Shown: positions 25,510 to 35,661, numbered from the stretch's first letter. The stretch is DNA of 64,000 bases from an uncultured Bacillaceae bacterium (GCA_937995745.1 CALKIU010000160.1:1-64000); one strand, 5' to 3'. Notes: generated by a model from the sequence alone, not told the origin. Numbers and translations: made by a program.

Positions 25510-25723
25510 TTGTCAAAAGTTCATTCTTTGCAAAAAATTGTCGTTTTATATATGTTTTTTCTTGTTCATGAGCTATTATTGCTTTTTCGCCTTGTCTCGT
25601 GAAACAATAACAGGTAACAGTGTAAAATTATTGTAAATTTCGTTAACAGGGACATATTTATATTATAATTAACTTAAGAAAATCATAAAAAAATTATTTG
25701 GATAACATGCGGAGGATATCAGG

Positions 25724-26437
25724 GTGAAGAAGATTTTGATAGTTGATGATGAGCAGTCCATTCTAACTTTGCTCCAGTATAATTTGGAACAAGCAGGGTT
25801 TGACGTGATTTCGGCCGGTGACGGGGAACAGGCAAAACAAAAAGCGATTACGGAAAAACCTGATCTCATAATCCTCGATTTAATGCTGCCGAAAATGGAC
25901 GGAATCGAAGTGTGCAAGCAGCTCCGTCAAGAAAGAATTGACATTCCCATATTAATGCTTACCGCAAAAGACGATGAATTTGACAAAGTCTTGGGTTTAG
26001 AATTGGGCGCAGACGATTATATGACAAAACCTTTCAGTCCCCGGGAACTGATTGCGCGGGTAAAAGCCATATTGCGACGGACCGCTGTCCACCATGTTCA
26101 AGAAGAGGAGACGGAAGCTCCGGAGGAAGTGATCCGGATCGGAGACTTGAAGATTTATCCGGAGCATTATGAAGCTTATTTTAAAAATCAGTTATTGGAA
26201 TTGACCCCAAAAGAGTTTGAACTCCTCCTTTATTTGGCGCAGAACAAAGGGCGTGTTTTAACAAGGGACCAATTGCTCAGCTCTGTTTGGAACTATGATT
26301 TTGCAGGGGATACAAGGATTGTGGATGTGCATATCAGCCATCTGCGGGATAAAATTGAAGAAAATTCAAAAAAACCGCTTTATATTAAGACGATCAGGGG
26401 ATACGGATACAAACTGGAGGAGCCGCGCCGAGAATGA
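25724..26437 (+). CDS. phoP: Response regulator PhoP (OmpR family)
   Basis: DNA-binding response regulator for phosphate starvation, 237 aa. The receiver domain (1-120) has DDE residues at VDDE, Asp53 in LIILDLMLPKMDG, Thr in MLTAKD and Lys in DYMTKPF. The winged-helix domain (about 135-235) ends in IKTIRGYGYKLE. GTG at 25724 follows GGAGG. The stop overlaps the phoR start (ATGA), so regulator and kinase are translationally coupled. Upstream Pho-box-like repeats suggest autoregulation. Confidence 0.95.
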   Translation: MKKILIVDDEQSILTLLQYNLEQAGFDVISAGDGEQAKQKAITEKPDLIILDLMLPKMDGIEVCKQLRQERIDIPILMLTAKDDEFDKVLGLELGADDYMTKPFSPRELIARVKAILRRTAVHHVQEEETEAPEEVIRIGDLKIYPEHYEAYFKNQLLELTPKEFELLLYLAQNKGRVLTRDQLLSSVWNYDFAGDTRIVDVHISHLRDKIEENSKKPLYIKTIRGYGYKLEEPRRE

Positions 26438-28242
26438 AAAGTTACCGGACAAAGCTGTTTTTCGGCCTTTTGTCCCTTATCATCCTTGTTTTAATTAGCT
26501 TGGGGCTGCTTCTTGGAGAATTATTCAAAAGTTATTACAGCCGCTCCATCGACAGCCGGATGGTTAAGGAGGCAGATTTAATCGCCCGGTATTTGCAAGA
26601 AAGCAAAGAGCCGGACGGCGCCTTGGAAGAAAAACTGCTGATTTTCAGCCAATCTCTGAATGCGCGAATATCGTTGGTCAATGAAAACGGAAAGATATTG
26701 TACGATACGGGAGTTCTTGAGGGAGAAAGTTTATCCGCACACGAAGGAAAAATCCGGGATATTATTGTAAAAAGTTTAAACAGGGAGAATCAGGAGAATT
26801 TTTATGACGCCGGAGACGGACGCCATCTTCGCTTTTATTGGAGCCCGATTAAAAAAGACGGAAAAATAACGGGCTATGTGTTTTTAAGTGCCAAGCCGAA
26901 AGAAATCAAGGATGCATATCGGCAGATTTGGTGGATATTGATTGTCAGCCTTGGTTTGGCGCTCATTGCGATCATGAGTATCGGCGCGCGCATAACGGAA
27001 AGATACATGAAGCCGATTGAATCTGCGACCAAGGTGGCATACGAGTTGGCGCGGGGAAATTACCGGGCAAGAACATACGAAGGGCTTGGAAATGAAACGG
27101 AAATCTTGAGCACTTCCATTAATGTTTTGGCAAGGACTCTTCAAGATATGCAGAAAACGCGGGAGATTCAACAGGACCGTTTAAAAGCGTTAATTGAAAA
27201 CATGGGCACCGGTCTTATTTTGGTGGACAGCCGGGGGTATATCAATTTGATTAACCGGACGTATAAAGAAACGTTCCGGGTAAATGAACAAGATTTTATC
27301 GGACATCTTTACCATGAGGCGATTCAACAGCAGGATACAGTCAAAATGATTGAAGAAATTTTCATGACGGAACAAAAAGTCCGCCGGGAAATGATTATTG
27401 AATTGGGCATCGAGCGGCGCTATTTTGATGTTTACGGTGTCCCGATTATCGGTACGAATGATGAATGGAAGGGCATTCTTCTCGTTTTCCATGATATAAC
27501 GGAATTAAAAAACTTGGAGCAGATGCGCAAAGATTTTGTCGCCAATGTTTCCCATGAGTTGAAAACACCGATTACATCCATAAAAGGATTTGCGGAAACG
27601 TTGCTTGACGGCGCCATGCACAACAAGGAAACATTGGAAGCTTTTTTAAAAATTATTTTGACGGAAAGTGAACGTTTGCAAAATCTTGTTCATGATTTGC
27701 TCGATTTGTCCAAAATTGAACAGCAGGGTTATGTTTTGTCCCTTAAAAAGTGCAAAATTCCCGAACTTTTGAACGATATTATGCCGGTGATGAAACAAAA
27801 GGCGGAAGAAAAAGGAATTGAGCTTGTTTTTGAAAAAGGAAATGGACAGGCAGAAGTGGAGGGTGATGAATACCGTTTAAAACAAGTGTTTGTTAACTTA
27901 ATTGCCAACGCTGTCAATTACACACCGGGCGGGGGAAAAGTTACGATCTATTACGAGGAGGAACCGGATGCCGTTTCTGTCAGTGTGAAAGATACGGGGA
28001 TCGGCATCAGCAAAAAAGAAATCCCCCGCATATTTGAGAGGTTTTACCGCGTGGACAAAGCGAGAAGCCGTGATTCAGGGGGGACCGGTCTCGGCCTGGC
28101 GATTGTCAAGCATATTGTGGAAGCCCATCACGGCCAAATTTTTGTAGACAGTGAGTTAGGGAAAGGAACGGTATTCACCGTCAAACTGTACAAAGATTTC
28201 CATCAAAGAAAAAGGATGGTACATCGCTCTGCAGGCCATTAA
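26434..28242 (+). CDS. phoR: Sensor histidine kinase PhoR
   Basis: Membrane sensor kinase partner of PhoP, 602 aa. Layout: membrane segment about 8-28, extracytoplasmic sensor region about 30-160, second segment about 165-185, HAMP, PAS near 245-355, HisKA with the phosphoacceptor His374 in VANVSHELKTP, then HATPase with NLIANAVNYTPGGG (N box), DTGIGI (G1) and GTGLGLAIV (G2). It starts within the phoP stop. A terminator follows, so phoPR is a two-gene operon. Confidence 0.95.
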   Translation: MKSYRTKLFFGLLSLIILVLISLGLLLGELFKSYYSRSIDSRMVKEADLIARYLQESKEPDGALEEKLLIFSQSLNARISLVNENGKILYDTGVLEGESLSAHEGKIRDIIVKSLNRENQENFYDAGDGRHLRFYWSPIKKDGKITGYVFLSAKPKEIKDAYRQIWWILIVSLGLALIAIMSIGARITERYMKPIESATKVAYELARGNYRARTYEGLGNETEILSTSINVLARTLQDMQKTREIQQDRLKALIENMGTGLILVDSRGYINLINRTYKETFRVNEQDFIGHLYHEAIQQQDTVKMIEEIFMTEQKVRREMIIELGIERRYFDVYGVPIIGTNDEWKGILLVFHDITELKNLEQMRKDFVANVSHELKTPITSIKGFAETLLDGAMHNKETLEAFLKIILTESERLQNLVHDLLDLSKIEQQGYVLSLKKCKIPELLNDIMPVMKQKAEEKGIELVFEKGNGQAEVEGDEYRLKQVFVNLIANAVNYTPGGGKVTIYYEEEPDAVSVSVKDTGIGISKKEIPRIFERFYRVDKARSRDSGGTGLGLAIVKHIVEAHHGQIFVDSELGKGTVFTVKLYKDFHQRKRMVHRSAGH

Positions 28243-28265
28243 GTTTTGGGCGGCGGGCGAAAACA

Positions 28266-28293
28266 AGGGGTACCCTCTTGGGTCCCTTTTTTC
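28266..28293 (+). terminator. Terminator after phoR
   Basis: AAGGGGTACCC and GGGTCCCTT pair with one bulge around a TCTT loop, followed by T4-6. Confidence 0.7.
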
Positions 28294-28497
28294 AATTTGG
28301 AGCGGGACGGCGGGCCTAGCCGTTTTTTAGTTAGGTTCATCGCTTCATTTTTTGTTTCCTCTTCTTGCAAAAAACGGTTATGATGAAAATATGAAACTTT
28401 TTGTAAAAAACAACGTATAAAAGTTACCGGCAGCAAAAATATCGCTCCCGCCCGGTTTTTTAAGCGGGGAAAATCGTTAACGTTAAGGGGGGATTGT

Positions 28498-29460
28498 ATG
28501 ATCAGCCTGAAAAGAATATATATGTTTGCAGGATTTTTTGTTTTGATTGCCTTTCTCGGTTTGGTCGCTATTACCTCTTGGTATACGGTCGACGAGTCGG
28601 AGCAGGCGGTCATTGTGACATTCGGAAAAGCCGATGCTGTCATTACGGAACCGGGGCTGCACTTTAAATGGCCGTGGCCGGTGCAAAAGGCGGTAAAGCT
28701 TTCAAAAGAAACGTTCAGTTTAACGTTCGGGTATACGGAGGAAGACGGGGAGATTAAAGAATTTCCCCATGAAACAAAAATGATTACCGGCGACGAGAAT
28801 ATCGTTCTCGCCGATCTCGTTGTTCAATGGAAAATAACTGATCCGGTAAAATATTTATTCAATTCCGAACGTCCGCGGGATATTCTGTATGACGCCACTT
28901 CCGCATCATTGAGAAGCATCATCGGAAGCTCAAAAATTGATGATGCCCTGACCTCGGGAAAAGCGGAAATCGAGGCGGAAGTCTGGGAACTCTTGAGCGC
29001 CCTGATGGAAAAATATGATCTCGGCATTTCCATTCTGACCGTAAAATTGCAGGATGTGGAACTTCCCAATAAAGAAGTCCGCAAAGCCTTTACCGAAGTG
29101 ACCGATGCCAGAGAAACGATGAACACAAAAATCAATGAAGCAAAAAAATACCAAAACAAACGGTTAAATGAGGCGGAAGGGGAACGGGATGCCATTATCT
29201 CCAAAGCTCAGGGAGAAAAGGAAGCGCGCATTCAAAGGGCGATCGGAGATGTGGCGGTCTTTAACAAACTTTATGAGCAGTACAGAACCAATCCGCAGGT
29301 GACGAGGCAGCGTCTCGTTCTGGAAACGCTTGAACAGGTGCTTGCCGATGCGGAAATTTATATCATGAATGACGACGGCAACACGTTAAAATATTTCCCG
29401 ATTCGTCCGTTGGAGAAACAGAAGACGGAAGGGGAAGGAAGTGAAAAGAATGAGCGATGA
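28498..29460 (+). CDS. hflK: HflK-type SPFH membrane protein
   Basis: A membrane-anchored SPFH/band-7 protein, 320 aa. One N-terminal membrane segment (about 9-30) is followed by the SPFH domain (DESEQAVIVTFGKADAV, then GLHFKWPWPVQK) and a charged helical C-terminal part with NEAEGERDAIISKAQGEKEARI. With HflC it forms, in other bacteria, a ring complex that controls the FtsH protease. ATG at 28498 follows AAGGGGGGA. The stop overlaps hflC. The pair lies between phoR and polA, where B. subtilis has no such genes. Confidence 0.88.
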   Translation: MISLKRIYMFAGFFVLIAFLGLVAITSWYTVDESEQAVIVTFGKADAVITEPGLHFKWPWPVQKAVKLSKETFSLTFGYTEEDGEIKEFPHETKMITGDENIVLADLVVQWKITDPVKYLFNSERPRDILYDATSASLRSIIGSSKIDDALTSGKAEIEAEVWELLSALMEKYDLGISILTVKLQDVELPNKEVRKAFTEVTDARETMNTKINEAKKYQNKRLNEAEGERDAIISKAQGEKEARIQRAIGDVAVFNKLYEQYRTNPQVTRQRLVLETLEQVLADAEIYIMNDDGNTLKYFPIRPLEKQKTEGEGSEKNER

Positions 29461-30394
29461 GAAAATCGTTGATATGAATACCCGCAGCGGCAGGAATAAA
29501 CATGACTTTAATCCCCGCGCCTATGTGAAACTGGGAATTGGCATCATCATTGTATTTGGTTTATTGGCATTGATTTTGACGAACGTATTTGTCGTGAAAG
29601 AGGGCGAATACAAAGTGATTCGCCAATTTGGGGAAGTCGTCCGGATCGTCGATAAACCGGGTTTGAATTACAAAATACCTTTCATTCAGACCGTCTCAAC
29701 GCTTCCGAAATATCAGTTGATTTATGAAGTCCATGAATCGGAAATCAACACGAAAGACAAAAAGAGAATGATTATTGACCAATATGCCGTATGGCGGATA
29801 ACCGACCCGAAGAAAATGATCACAAACGCCAGGACGTTGGAAAATGCGGAAGCAAGAATGGAGGAATTTATTTATTCTGTTGTCCGGACCGAACTGGGGC
29901 GCTTGAATTATGATGAAATTATCAATGACGAAAAGTCATCGCGCGGGTCATTAAATGACAAAATTACCAAAAAGGTCAATGAATTGTTGGATAAAGCCAA
30001 TTACGGGGTCGTTGTGACAGATGTCCGCGTAAAACGGACTGATTTGCCCGCGGAGAATGAACAGTCGGTATATACGAGAATGATTTCCGAGCGTCAGTCG
30101 ACGGCGCAGGAATATCTCTCAAAAGGAGATGCCGACAAACAGCGCATTGAAGCGGAAACAGACAGGCAAGTCCAGGAAATGCTGGCCAAAGCCAAAGCGG
30201 AAGCGGAAATGATCCGGGCTGAAGGAGAGGCGGAAGCGGCCCGCATTTACAACGAAGCTTTTTCAAAAGATCCGGAATTTTATCGATTGTACAGAACGCT
30301 TGAATCATATAAGAAGACCATTAACGGCGATACAGTGATTGTATTGCCTTCAGACTCCCCATATGCCAAACTGCTGATGGGCTATTTTGAATAA
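29450..30394 (+). CDS. hflC: HflC-type SPFH membrane protein
   Basis: Second SPFH protein, 314 aa, with a membrane segment at about 27-49, the SPFH domain (VVKEGEYKVIRQFGEVVRI, GLNYKIPFIQTVSTLPK) and a long Ala/Glu-rich helix (KAKAEAEMIRAEGEAEAARI). ATG at 29450 is preferred: GGAAGGAA ends nine bases upstream, whereas the GTG at 29441 directly abuts it. It overlaps hflK by 11 bases, a sign of coupled synthesis. A role in FtsH quality control is inferred from the family. Confidence 0.88.
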   Translation: MSDEKIVDMNTRSGRNKHDFNPRAYVKLGIGIIIVFGLLALILTNVFVVKEGEYKVIRQFGEVVRIVDKPGLNYKIPFIQTVSTLPKYQLIYEVHESEINTKDKKRMIIDQYAVWRITDPKKMITNARTLENAEARMEEFIYSVVRTELGRLNYDEIINDEKSSRGSLNDKITKKVNELLDKANYGVVVTDVRVKRTDLPAENEQSVYTRMISERQSTAQEYLSKGDADKQRIEAETDRQVQEMLAKAKAEAEMIRAEGEAEAARIYNEAFSKDPEFYRLYRTLESYKKTINGDTVIVLPSDSPYAKLLMGYFE

Positions 30395-30595
30395 TTCTGG
30401 AAAACATGTTGCCGCCCGTATTTAGGGGGCTTGCACAAAAGAAATGCCGGGAGCCGCCATTTTCCTTTCTAATTGCTGTCGTGATAGAATAGGAAGGAGA
30501 ATGGACGGCTTTTTTGTCAGCGCCGGAAACTGTCGCCCCTTGCCCCGGTCCCTTTTTCAGTCTCATATTTTTGCAAGAGAAGAGGAGGAATACAT

Positions 30596-33229
30596 TTGTC
30601 CAAAAAGATTATTCTCATAGACGGGAACAGCATTGCCTACCGGGCCTTTTTTGCTTTGCCGCTCCTGAATAACGACAAAGGCATTCATACCAATGCCATA
30701 TACGGGTTTACGCTCATGTTGATGAAAATTATTGAGGAAGAAAAACCAACCCATATGCTCGTCGCATTTGATGCCGGAAAAACGACTTTCCGCCATGAAA
30801 CGTACAGCGAATATAAAGGAGGCCGGCAAAAAACTCCTCCCGAGCTGTCCGAACAATTTCCGTTCATCAGGGAACTGCTGGATGCGTGGGGAATTTCCCA
30901 ATATGAATTGGAAAACTATGAAGCCGACGATATTATCGGCACCCTGGCCGCGAGGGCGGAGCAGGAAGGGTTTGAAGTGAAAATTATTTCGGGAGACAAG
31001 GACCTGACCCAGCTTGCTTCCGATAAGACAACGGTCGGCATTACCCGGAAAGGGATTACCGATATTGAAGAATATACGCCTGAACATATTAAAGAAAAGT
31101 ACGGACTCTCCCCGGAACAAATCATCGATATGAAAGGATTAATGGGCGACAGCTCGGACAATATCCCCGGTGTACCCGGTGTCGGGGAAAAGACGGCCAT
31201 TAAGCTTTTAAAACAATTTTCCACTTTGGAAAACGTTCTGGAGTCGATCGACCAAGTGAGCGGGAAAAAACTTCAAGAAAAACTTGCCCAACACAAAGAC
31301 CAGGCATTAATGAGCAAAAAACTGGCCACGATTTTGCGGGATGCGCCGGTCGATAAAAGCTTGGAAGAATTCACCCTGAAAGAGTCTGACAAAGAGAAGC
31401 TAATGGCTTTATTCAGGGAGTTGAATTTTAAATCCGTTCTGGAAAAGATGAGCACCGACGAAGTTCCCCGGGAAACAAAAGATTTGGCTCCCGTTGAATT
31501 CGAGTTGGTTCGCGAGGTTCACGAGGATTTATTTTCGGAATGTACGGCTTTTTATCTTGAAGTTTTTGAAGAAAATTATCATTTTGCCCCCATTACGGGA
31601 ATGGCGATTGTCAATGACAAGGGAAAGTATTATTTGGAGGCGGATGATGCCGTTCATTCGGCTGCCTTCAAGGACTGGGCGGAAGATGAAACAAAGAAAA
31701 AAATCGTTTATGACGCCAAAAGAACCGCGGTCGTTCTCCGGCACTACGGCATTCATTTAAAAGGAGTCGAGTTTGATGCTCTGCTCGCGGCCTATCTTTT
31801 GAATCCGTCGGAAACGATCGTCGATATGGCGACAATAGCCCATAAATACGGCTATAAAGGTGTTCACCCGGATGAAACTGTCTATGGCAAAGGAGCCAAA
31901 CGGCGCGTTCCGGCCAAAAACGCGCTGGCCGAACATCTGGTACGCAAGGCGGATGCCCTTTACGCATTGAAAAAACCCCTTGAAGACAAGTTGACAGAAA
32001 ACAAGCAGGATCGCCTTTTTTATGAACTGGAAATGCCGCTCGCCAAAATACTCGGGGACATGGAATATACGGGCATCAAAGTGGATAAGGAAACGCTGGA
32101 AAACATGGGGCGCGAACTGAACGAACAGCTCAGGGAGATCGAAAAGAATATTTACCGGCTGGCAGGCACGGAATTTAACATTAATTCCCCGAAGCAGTTG
32201 GGCGTGATTCTTTTTGAAAAACTGAATTTGCCGCCCATCAAAAAAACGAAGACCGGTTATTCCACCTCGGCGGAAGTTTTGGAGAAACTTGCCGGGCACC
32301 ATGAGATCATCGGGGAAATACTTCAATACCGGCAGCTGGGCAAGCTCCAGTCCACTTATATAGAAGGTTTGTTAAAAGTGATTCATCCGCAAACGGGCAA
32401 AATTCATACAACGTATAATCAAGCGCTGACGCAAACGGGAAGACTCAGTTCCACCGACCCGAATTTGCAAAACATCCCCATTCGCATGGAGGAAGGGAGA
32501 AAAATACGCAAGGCTTTTATTCCTTCCGAAAAAGATTGGGTGATTTTTGCCGCCGATTATTCGCAAATTGAACTGCGGGTATTGGCCCATATTGCCGGGG
32601 ATAAAAAGCTGATTCAGGCGTTTAAGGATGATTTGGATATTCATACGCAAACGGCGATGGAAGTCTTTCACGTCAAAAGGGAAGAGGTGACACCGGAATT
32701 GCGCCGCCGCGCCAAGGCCGTCAACTTTGGGATCATTTACGGAATCAGCGATTACGGACTGTCACAAAGCTTGAAAATTTCCCGGAAAGAAGCGGGGGAA
32801 TTTATAGAGAAATACTTGCAAACTTTCCCGGGGGTAAAGGACTACATGGAAGAAATTGTCCGGGAAGCCAAAGAGAAAGGATACGTGGAAACGTTGCTCC
32901 ACCGCCGCCGCTATATTCCCGAAATCACAAGCAGAAATTACAATCTGCGTAGCTTTGCCGAACGGACGGCCATGAATACGCCCATTCAGGGCAGCGCGGC
33001 TGACATTATCAAAAAAGCGATGATTGACATGGTTCACCGCTTGGAAAAAGAAGGCCTGAAAACCCGGCTCCTCCTTCAGGTACATGACGAATTGATTTTT
33101 GAAGCCCCGGCGGAAGAAGTGGAGATATTAAAGAAAATCGTGCCGGAAGTGATGGAAAATGCTATTGAACTGAAGGTGCCGTTAAAAGTGGATGTGGCTT
33201 ACGGACCGACTTGGTTTGACGCAAAATGA
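30596..33229 (+). CDS. polA: DNA polymerase I
   Basis: Repair and Okazaki-fragment polymerase, 877 aa. The N-terminal 5'-nuclease domain (about 1-290) carries LIDGNSIAYRAFFALP and SGDKDLTQL plus the helix-hairpin-helix GVPGVGEKTAIKLL. The middle domain (about 300-470) lacks the DxE proofreading acids, as in Geobacillus Pol I. The polymerase part has motif A DYSQIELR near 652, motif B RRRAKAVNFGIIYG and motif C QVHDELIFE near 828. TTG at 30596 follows GAGGAGG. mutM follows. Confidence 0.97.
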   Translation: MSKKIILIDGNSIAYRAFFALPLLNNDKGIHTNAIYGFTLMLMKIIEEEKPTHMLVAFDAGKTTFRHETYSEYKGGRQKTPPELSEQFPFIRELLDAWGISQYELENYEADDIIGTLAARAEQEGFEVKIISGDKDLTQLASDKTTVGITRKGITDIEEYTPEHIKEKYGLSPEQIIDMKGLMGDSSDNIPGVPGVGEKTAIKLLKQFSTLENVLESIDQVSGKKLQEKLAQHKDQALMSKKLATILRDAPVDKSLEEFTLKESDKEKLMALFRELNFKSVLEKMSTDEVPRETKDLAPVEFELVREVHEDLFSECTAFYLEVFEENYHFAPITGMAIVNDKGKYYLEADDAVHSAAFKDWAEDETKKKIVYDAKRTAVVLRHYGIHLKGVEFDALLAAYLLNPSETIVDMATIAHKYGYKGVHPDETVYGKGAKRRVPAKNALAEHLVRKADALYALKKPLEDKLTENKQDRLFYELEMPLAKILGDMEYTGIKVDKETLENMGRELNEQLREIEKNIYRLAGTEFNINSPKQLGVILFEKLNLPPIKKTKTGYSTSAEVLEKLAGHHEIIGEILQYRQLGKLQSTYIEGLLKVIHPQTGKIHTTYNQALTQTGRLSSTDPNLQNIPIRMEEGRKIRKAFIPSEKDWVIFAADYSQIELRVLAHIAGDKKLIQAFKDDLDIHTQTAMEVFHVKREEVTPELRRRAKAVNFGIIYGISDYGLSQSLKISRKEAGEFIEKYLQTFPGVKDYMEEIVREAKEKGYVETLLHRRRYIPEITSRNYNLRSFAERTAMNTPIQGSAADIIKKAMIDMVHRLEKEGLKTRLLLQVHDELIFEAPAEEVEILKKIVPEVMENAIELKVPLKVDVAYGPTWFDAK

Positions 33230-33292
33230 CATCTCAGGCGTTTCAGGCGGCGGGAACGGCTTTTCCGCCGCCGTTGAAGGGGGGAGGATACA

Positions 33293-34138
33293 TTGCCTGA
33301 ACTGCCGGAAGTGGAAACGGTGCGCAGAACCCTTCAATCTTTAGTAGTCGGAAAAAAGATTATGGACGTTTCGGTCCTGCATCCGAAAATGATCAAGCTT
33401 CCCGATGATCCGTCCGAATTTCAGGAAGCTCTAATCGGGCAAACGATTGAGGGCACCGGAAGAAGAGGCAAATTTTTAATTATCTACACGACCGATTTCA
33501 GTCTAGTGTCCCATTTGCGCATGGAAGGAAGATACGGCTTGTTCGCCGGGGATGAAGAGGTGGACAAGCATACCTATGTCATTTTTCATTTTGATGACGG
33601 CACGGAATTGAGATATAAAGATGTCAGAAAGTTTGGGACGATGCATCTTTTTAAAAAGGGGGAGGAATGGAAAGAAGGGCCCTTAACTCTTCTCGGCCCC
33701 GAACCTTTGTCTCCCGGTTTTACGCCGGAGGTATTGAAGGGGAGATTGTCCAAAACAAGACGAAATATCAAAACGGCTTTACTCGACCAAAAAGTGGTTG
33801 CCGGCCTCGGCAATATATATGTCGATGAATCTCTGTTTAAAGCGCGGATTCATCCGGAACGGACGGCGAACAGTTTGACTGATGAAGAAATCGCCATTTT
33901 GCACGAGAAAATTGTTGAAACTTTGGCCGATGCCGTCGAAAAAGGCGGCAGCACCGTCCGTTCATATGTGAACAGCCTCGGGCAAATCGGCATGTTCCAA
34001 TTGGAACTGTATGTGTACGGCAGACGGGGACAAGCCTGCAAGTTGTGCGGAACGCCCCTTGAAAGAATTGTCGTCGGCGGACGGGGCACCGTGTTTTGTC
34101 CGTCATGCCAGAAAAAAGAACCGGACGGACCGCAGTGA
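33293..34138 (+). CDS. mutM: Formamidopyrimidine-DNA glycosylase (Fpg)
   Basis: Base-excision glycosylase/AP lyase that removes 8-oxoguanine, 281 aa. The N-terminus PELPEVETVRR holds the catalytic Pro and Glu after Met removal. The H2TH region and the zinc finger (CKLCGT...FCPSC at the C-terminus) are intact. TTG at 33293 follows GGGGAGG. An 8-bp all-GC hairpin (GGCGGCGG 33247-33254 with CCGCCGCC 33265-33272) lies just before the ribosome site and has no T-run. Confidence 0.96.
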   Translation: MPELPEVETVRRTLQSLVVGKKIMDVSVLHPKMIKLPDDPSEFQEALIGQTIEGTGRRGKFLIIYTTDFSLVSHLRMEGRYGLFAGDEEVDKHTYVIFHFDDGTELRYKDVRKFGTMHLFKKGEEWKEGPLTLLGPEPLSPGFTPEVLKGRLSKTRRNIKTALLDQKVVAGLGNIYVDESLFKARIHPERTANSLTDEEIAILHEKIVETLADAVEKGGSTVRSYVNSLGQIGMFQLELYVYGRRGQACKLCGTPLERIVVGGRGTVFCPSCQKKEPDGPQ

Positions 34139-34254
34139 AAAAAGAATCAGTGAAGCCCGAAGAAGAGGAAATCAAGCCCGATTTTAAAACCGAACGTTGG
34201 AATGGCCGCTGCCATATCATGTAATTAGCTTGATATGGGAAGGGGCCGTTTCCT

Positions 34255-34884
34255 ATGGTTGCAATTTCTCTCCTGATACTTGCTCTTGCAGTCAGTTTGG
34301 ACAGTTTTAATGCCGGTTTCACATATGGTTTGAGAAACATAAAAATTCCCGTTAAATCGATTCTCGTCATTGCCTGTTGTTCTGCTCTGGCACTGTTGGG
34401 GGCGACAGCGGCCGGGGGGATGATTCAATCTTTATTATCTCAGGAATCGGCGGAAAAAATCGGCGGAATCGTTTTCCTCCTTCTCGGAATTTGGATTCTT
34501 TACCAATTTTTTCGACAAGACAGCCAAGACAAAAGCAATCATAAAAAAACAATTGTCAACTTGGAAATCAAGTCCCTCGGGTTGGTAATACAAATCTTAA
34601 AAAAGCCGGTATCCGCCGATTTTGACCGCTCCGGGGAAATTGCGGGCATCGAAGCTTTTATGCTCGGACTGGCCTTGTCTCTGGATGCCGCGGGGGCGGG
34701 CATCGGGGCTGCGCTTATTGGTTTGAATCCACTTGCCCTCGCCCTTATGGTTGCCGTCATGAGTTCTTTATTCGTCTATTTGGGGATGAGGTCGGGAACG
34801 TGGCTTGGCCGGTGGAAAATCGTGCAGAAATTGTCTTTTTTGCCAGGATTGCTCCTCATTTTAATGGGGATTTGGAAAATTTAA
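34255..34884 (+). CDS. ytaF: Sporulation membrane protein YtaF (MntP-like)
   Basis: A polytopic membrane protein of 209 aa with about six hydrophobic segments in two repeated halves. Each half carries an ALSLD-type motif (LALAVSLDSFNAGFTYG near the N-terminus; LGLALSLDAAGAGIGAAL near 138) with the internal Asp residues typical of MntP/YtaF cation exporters. YtaF is associated with sporulation in bacilli; a metal-ion role is inferred. It lies between mutM and coaE as in B. subtilis. Confidence 0.9.
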   Translation: MVAISLLILALAVSLDSFNAGFTYGLRNIKIPVKSILVIACCSALALLGATAAGGMIQSLLSQESAEKIGGIVFLLLGIWILYQFFRQDSQDKSNHKKTIVNLEIKSLGLVIQILKKPVSADFDRSGEIAGIEAFMLGLALSLDAAGAGIGAALIGLNPLALALMVAVMSSLFVYLGMRSGTWLGRWKIVQKLSFLPGLLLILMGIWKI

Positions 34885-34907
34885 CATAGAAAGAAAGGGT
34901 TGCGTCC

Positions 34908-35534
34908 ATGCCTCTCGTAGTGGGTTTGACAGGCGGAATTGCCAGCGGAAAGAGCACCGTATCCAATATGCTGAAAGAAATGGGGATAACGGTCATTGAT
35001 GCCGATGTGGAGGCCCGGCTTGCCGTTGAACCGGGTGAGCCGGCTTATGAGAAAATCGTGGCCTGTTTTGGCAAAGAGATTCTTCTGGAAGACGGTTCTA
35101 TTAACAGGGCGAAATTGGGAGCGATTGTTTTCAGCGATGAAGAAAAAAGGCTGCAGTTGAACAGGATCGTTCATCCGGAAGTCCGGAAAAGAATGATTGA
35201 TAAAAGGGACCGGGCCATTCGCGGGGGTGAACAGCTGATTGTCATGGATATTCCGCTGCTTTTGGAAAGTAAATTGACATACATGGTGGACAAAGTCTTG
35301 CTTGTATATGTGGATGAAGACACCCAATTGCGGCGTCTGATGAAAAGAAACAACTTTTCCAAAGAGGAGGCGCTGAGCCGCATACGCGCGCAGATGCCGT
35401 TAAAAGAAAAAATCCGGTACAGTGACGCCGTGATTGACAATAACGGAACGGTAGAAAAAACGCGGGAACAACTTCTCCGCATTTTGCGTCAATGGCATGT
35501 TGACATTGAGAATGCTTCCGAAAATAAAGGATGA
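34908..35534 (+). CDS. coaE: Dephospho-CoA kinase
   Basis: Last enzyme of coenzyme A synthesis, phosphorylating the 3'-OH of dephospho-CoA; 208 aa. The P-loop GLTGGIASGKSTV is at residues 6-18, DADVEAR and the lid region VLLVYVDEDTQLRRLMKRN are typical. ATG at 34908 follows AGAAAGGG. A strong terminator overlaps the stop codon. Confidence 0.95.
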   Translation: MPLVVGLTGGIASGKSTVSNMLKEMGITVIDADVEARLAVEPGEPAYEKIVACFGKEILLEDGSINRAKLGAIVFSDEEKRLQLNRIVHPEVRKRMIDKRDRAIRGGEQLIVMDIPLLLESKLTYMVDKVLLVYVDEDTQLRRLMKRNNFSKEEALSRIRAQMPLKEKIRYSDAVIDNNGTVEKTREQLLRILRQWHVDIENASENKG

Positions 35535-35568
35535 AGAACCGGAAATGTGATTTCCGGTTCTTTTTTTG
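35534..35568 (+). terminator. Terminator after coaE
   Basis: AAGAACCGGAAAT pairs with ATTTCCGGTTC, followed by T8. The hairpin begins at the coaE stop codon. Confidence 0.9.
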
Positions 35569-35632
35569 TGTTAAGGAATTTTGGGCGCTTTGTTTATTTT
35601 TGTTACACATTCGTAAAAATGCGCAAATTGCT

Positions 35633-35661
35633 CTTACATTTTAACTTTAATATGTTATACT
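35633..35661 (+). promoter_or_regulatory. Probable promoter of gapB
   Basis: CTTACA (35633-35638) and TATACT (35656-35661) are 17 bases apart, 54 bases before the gapB start. Confidence 0.55.
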
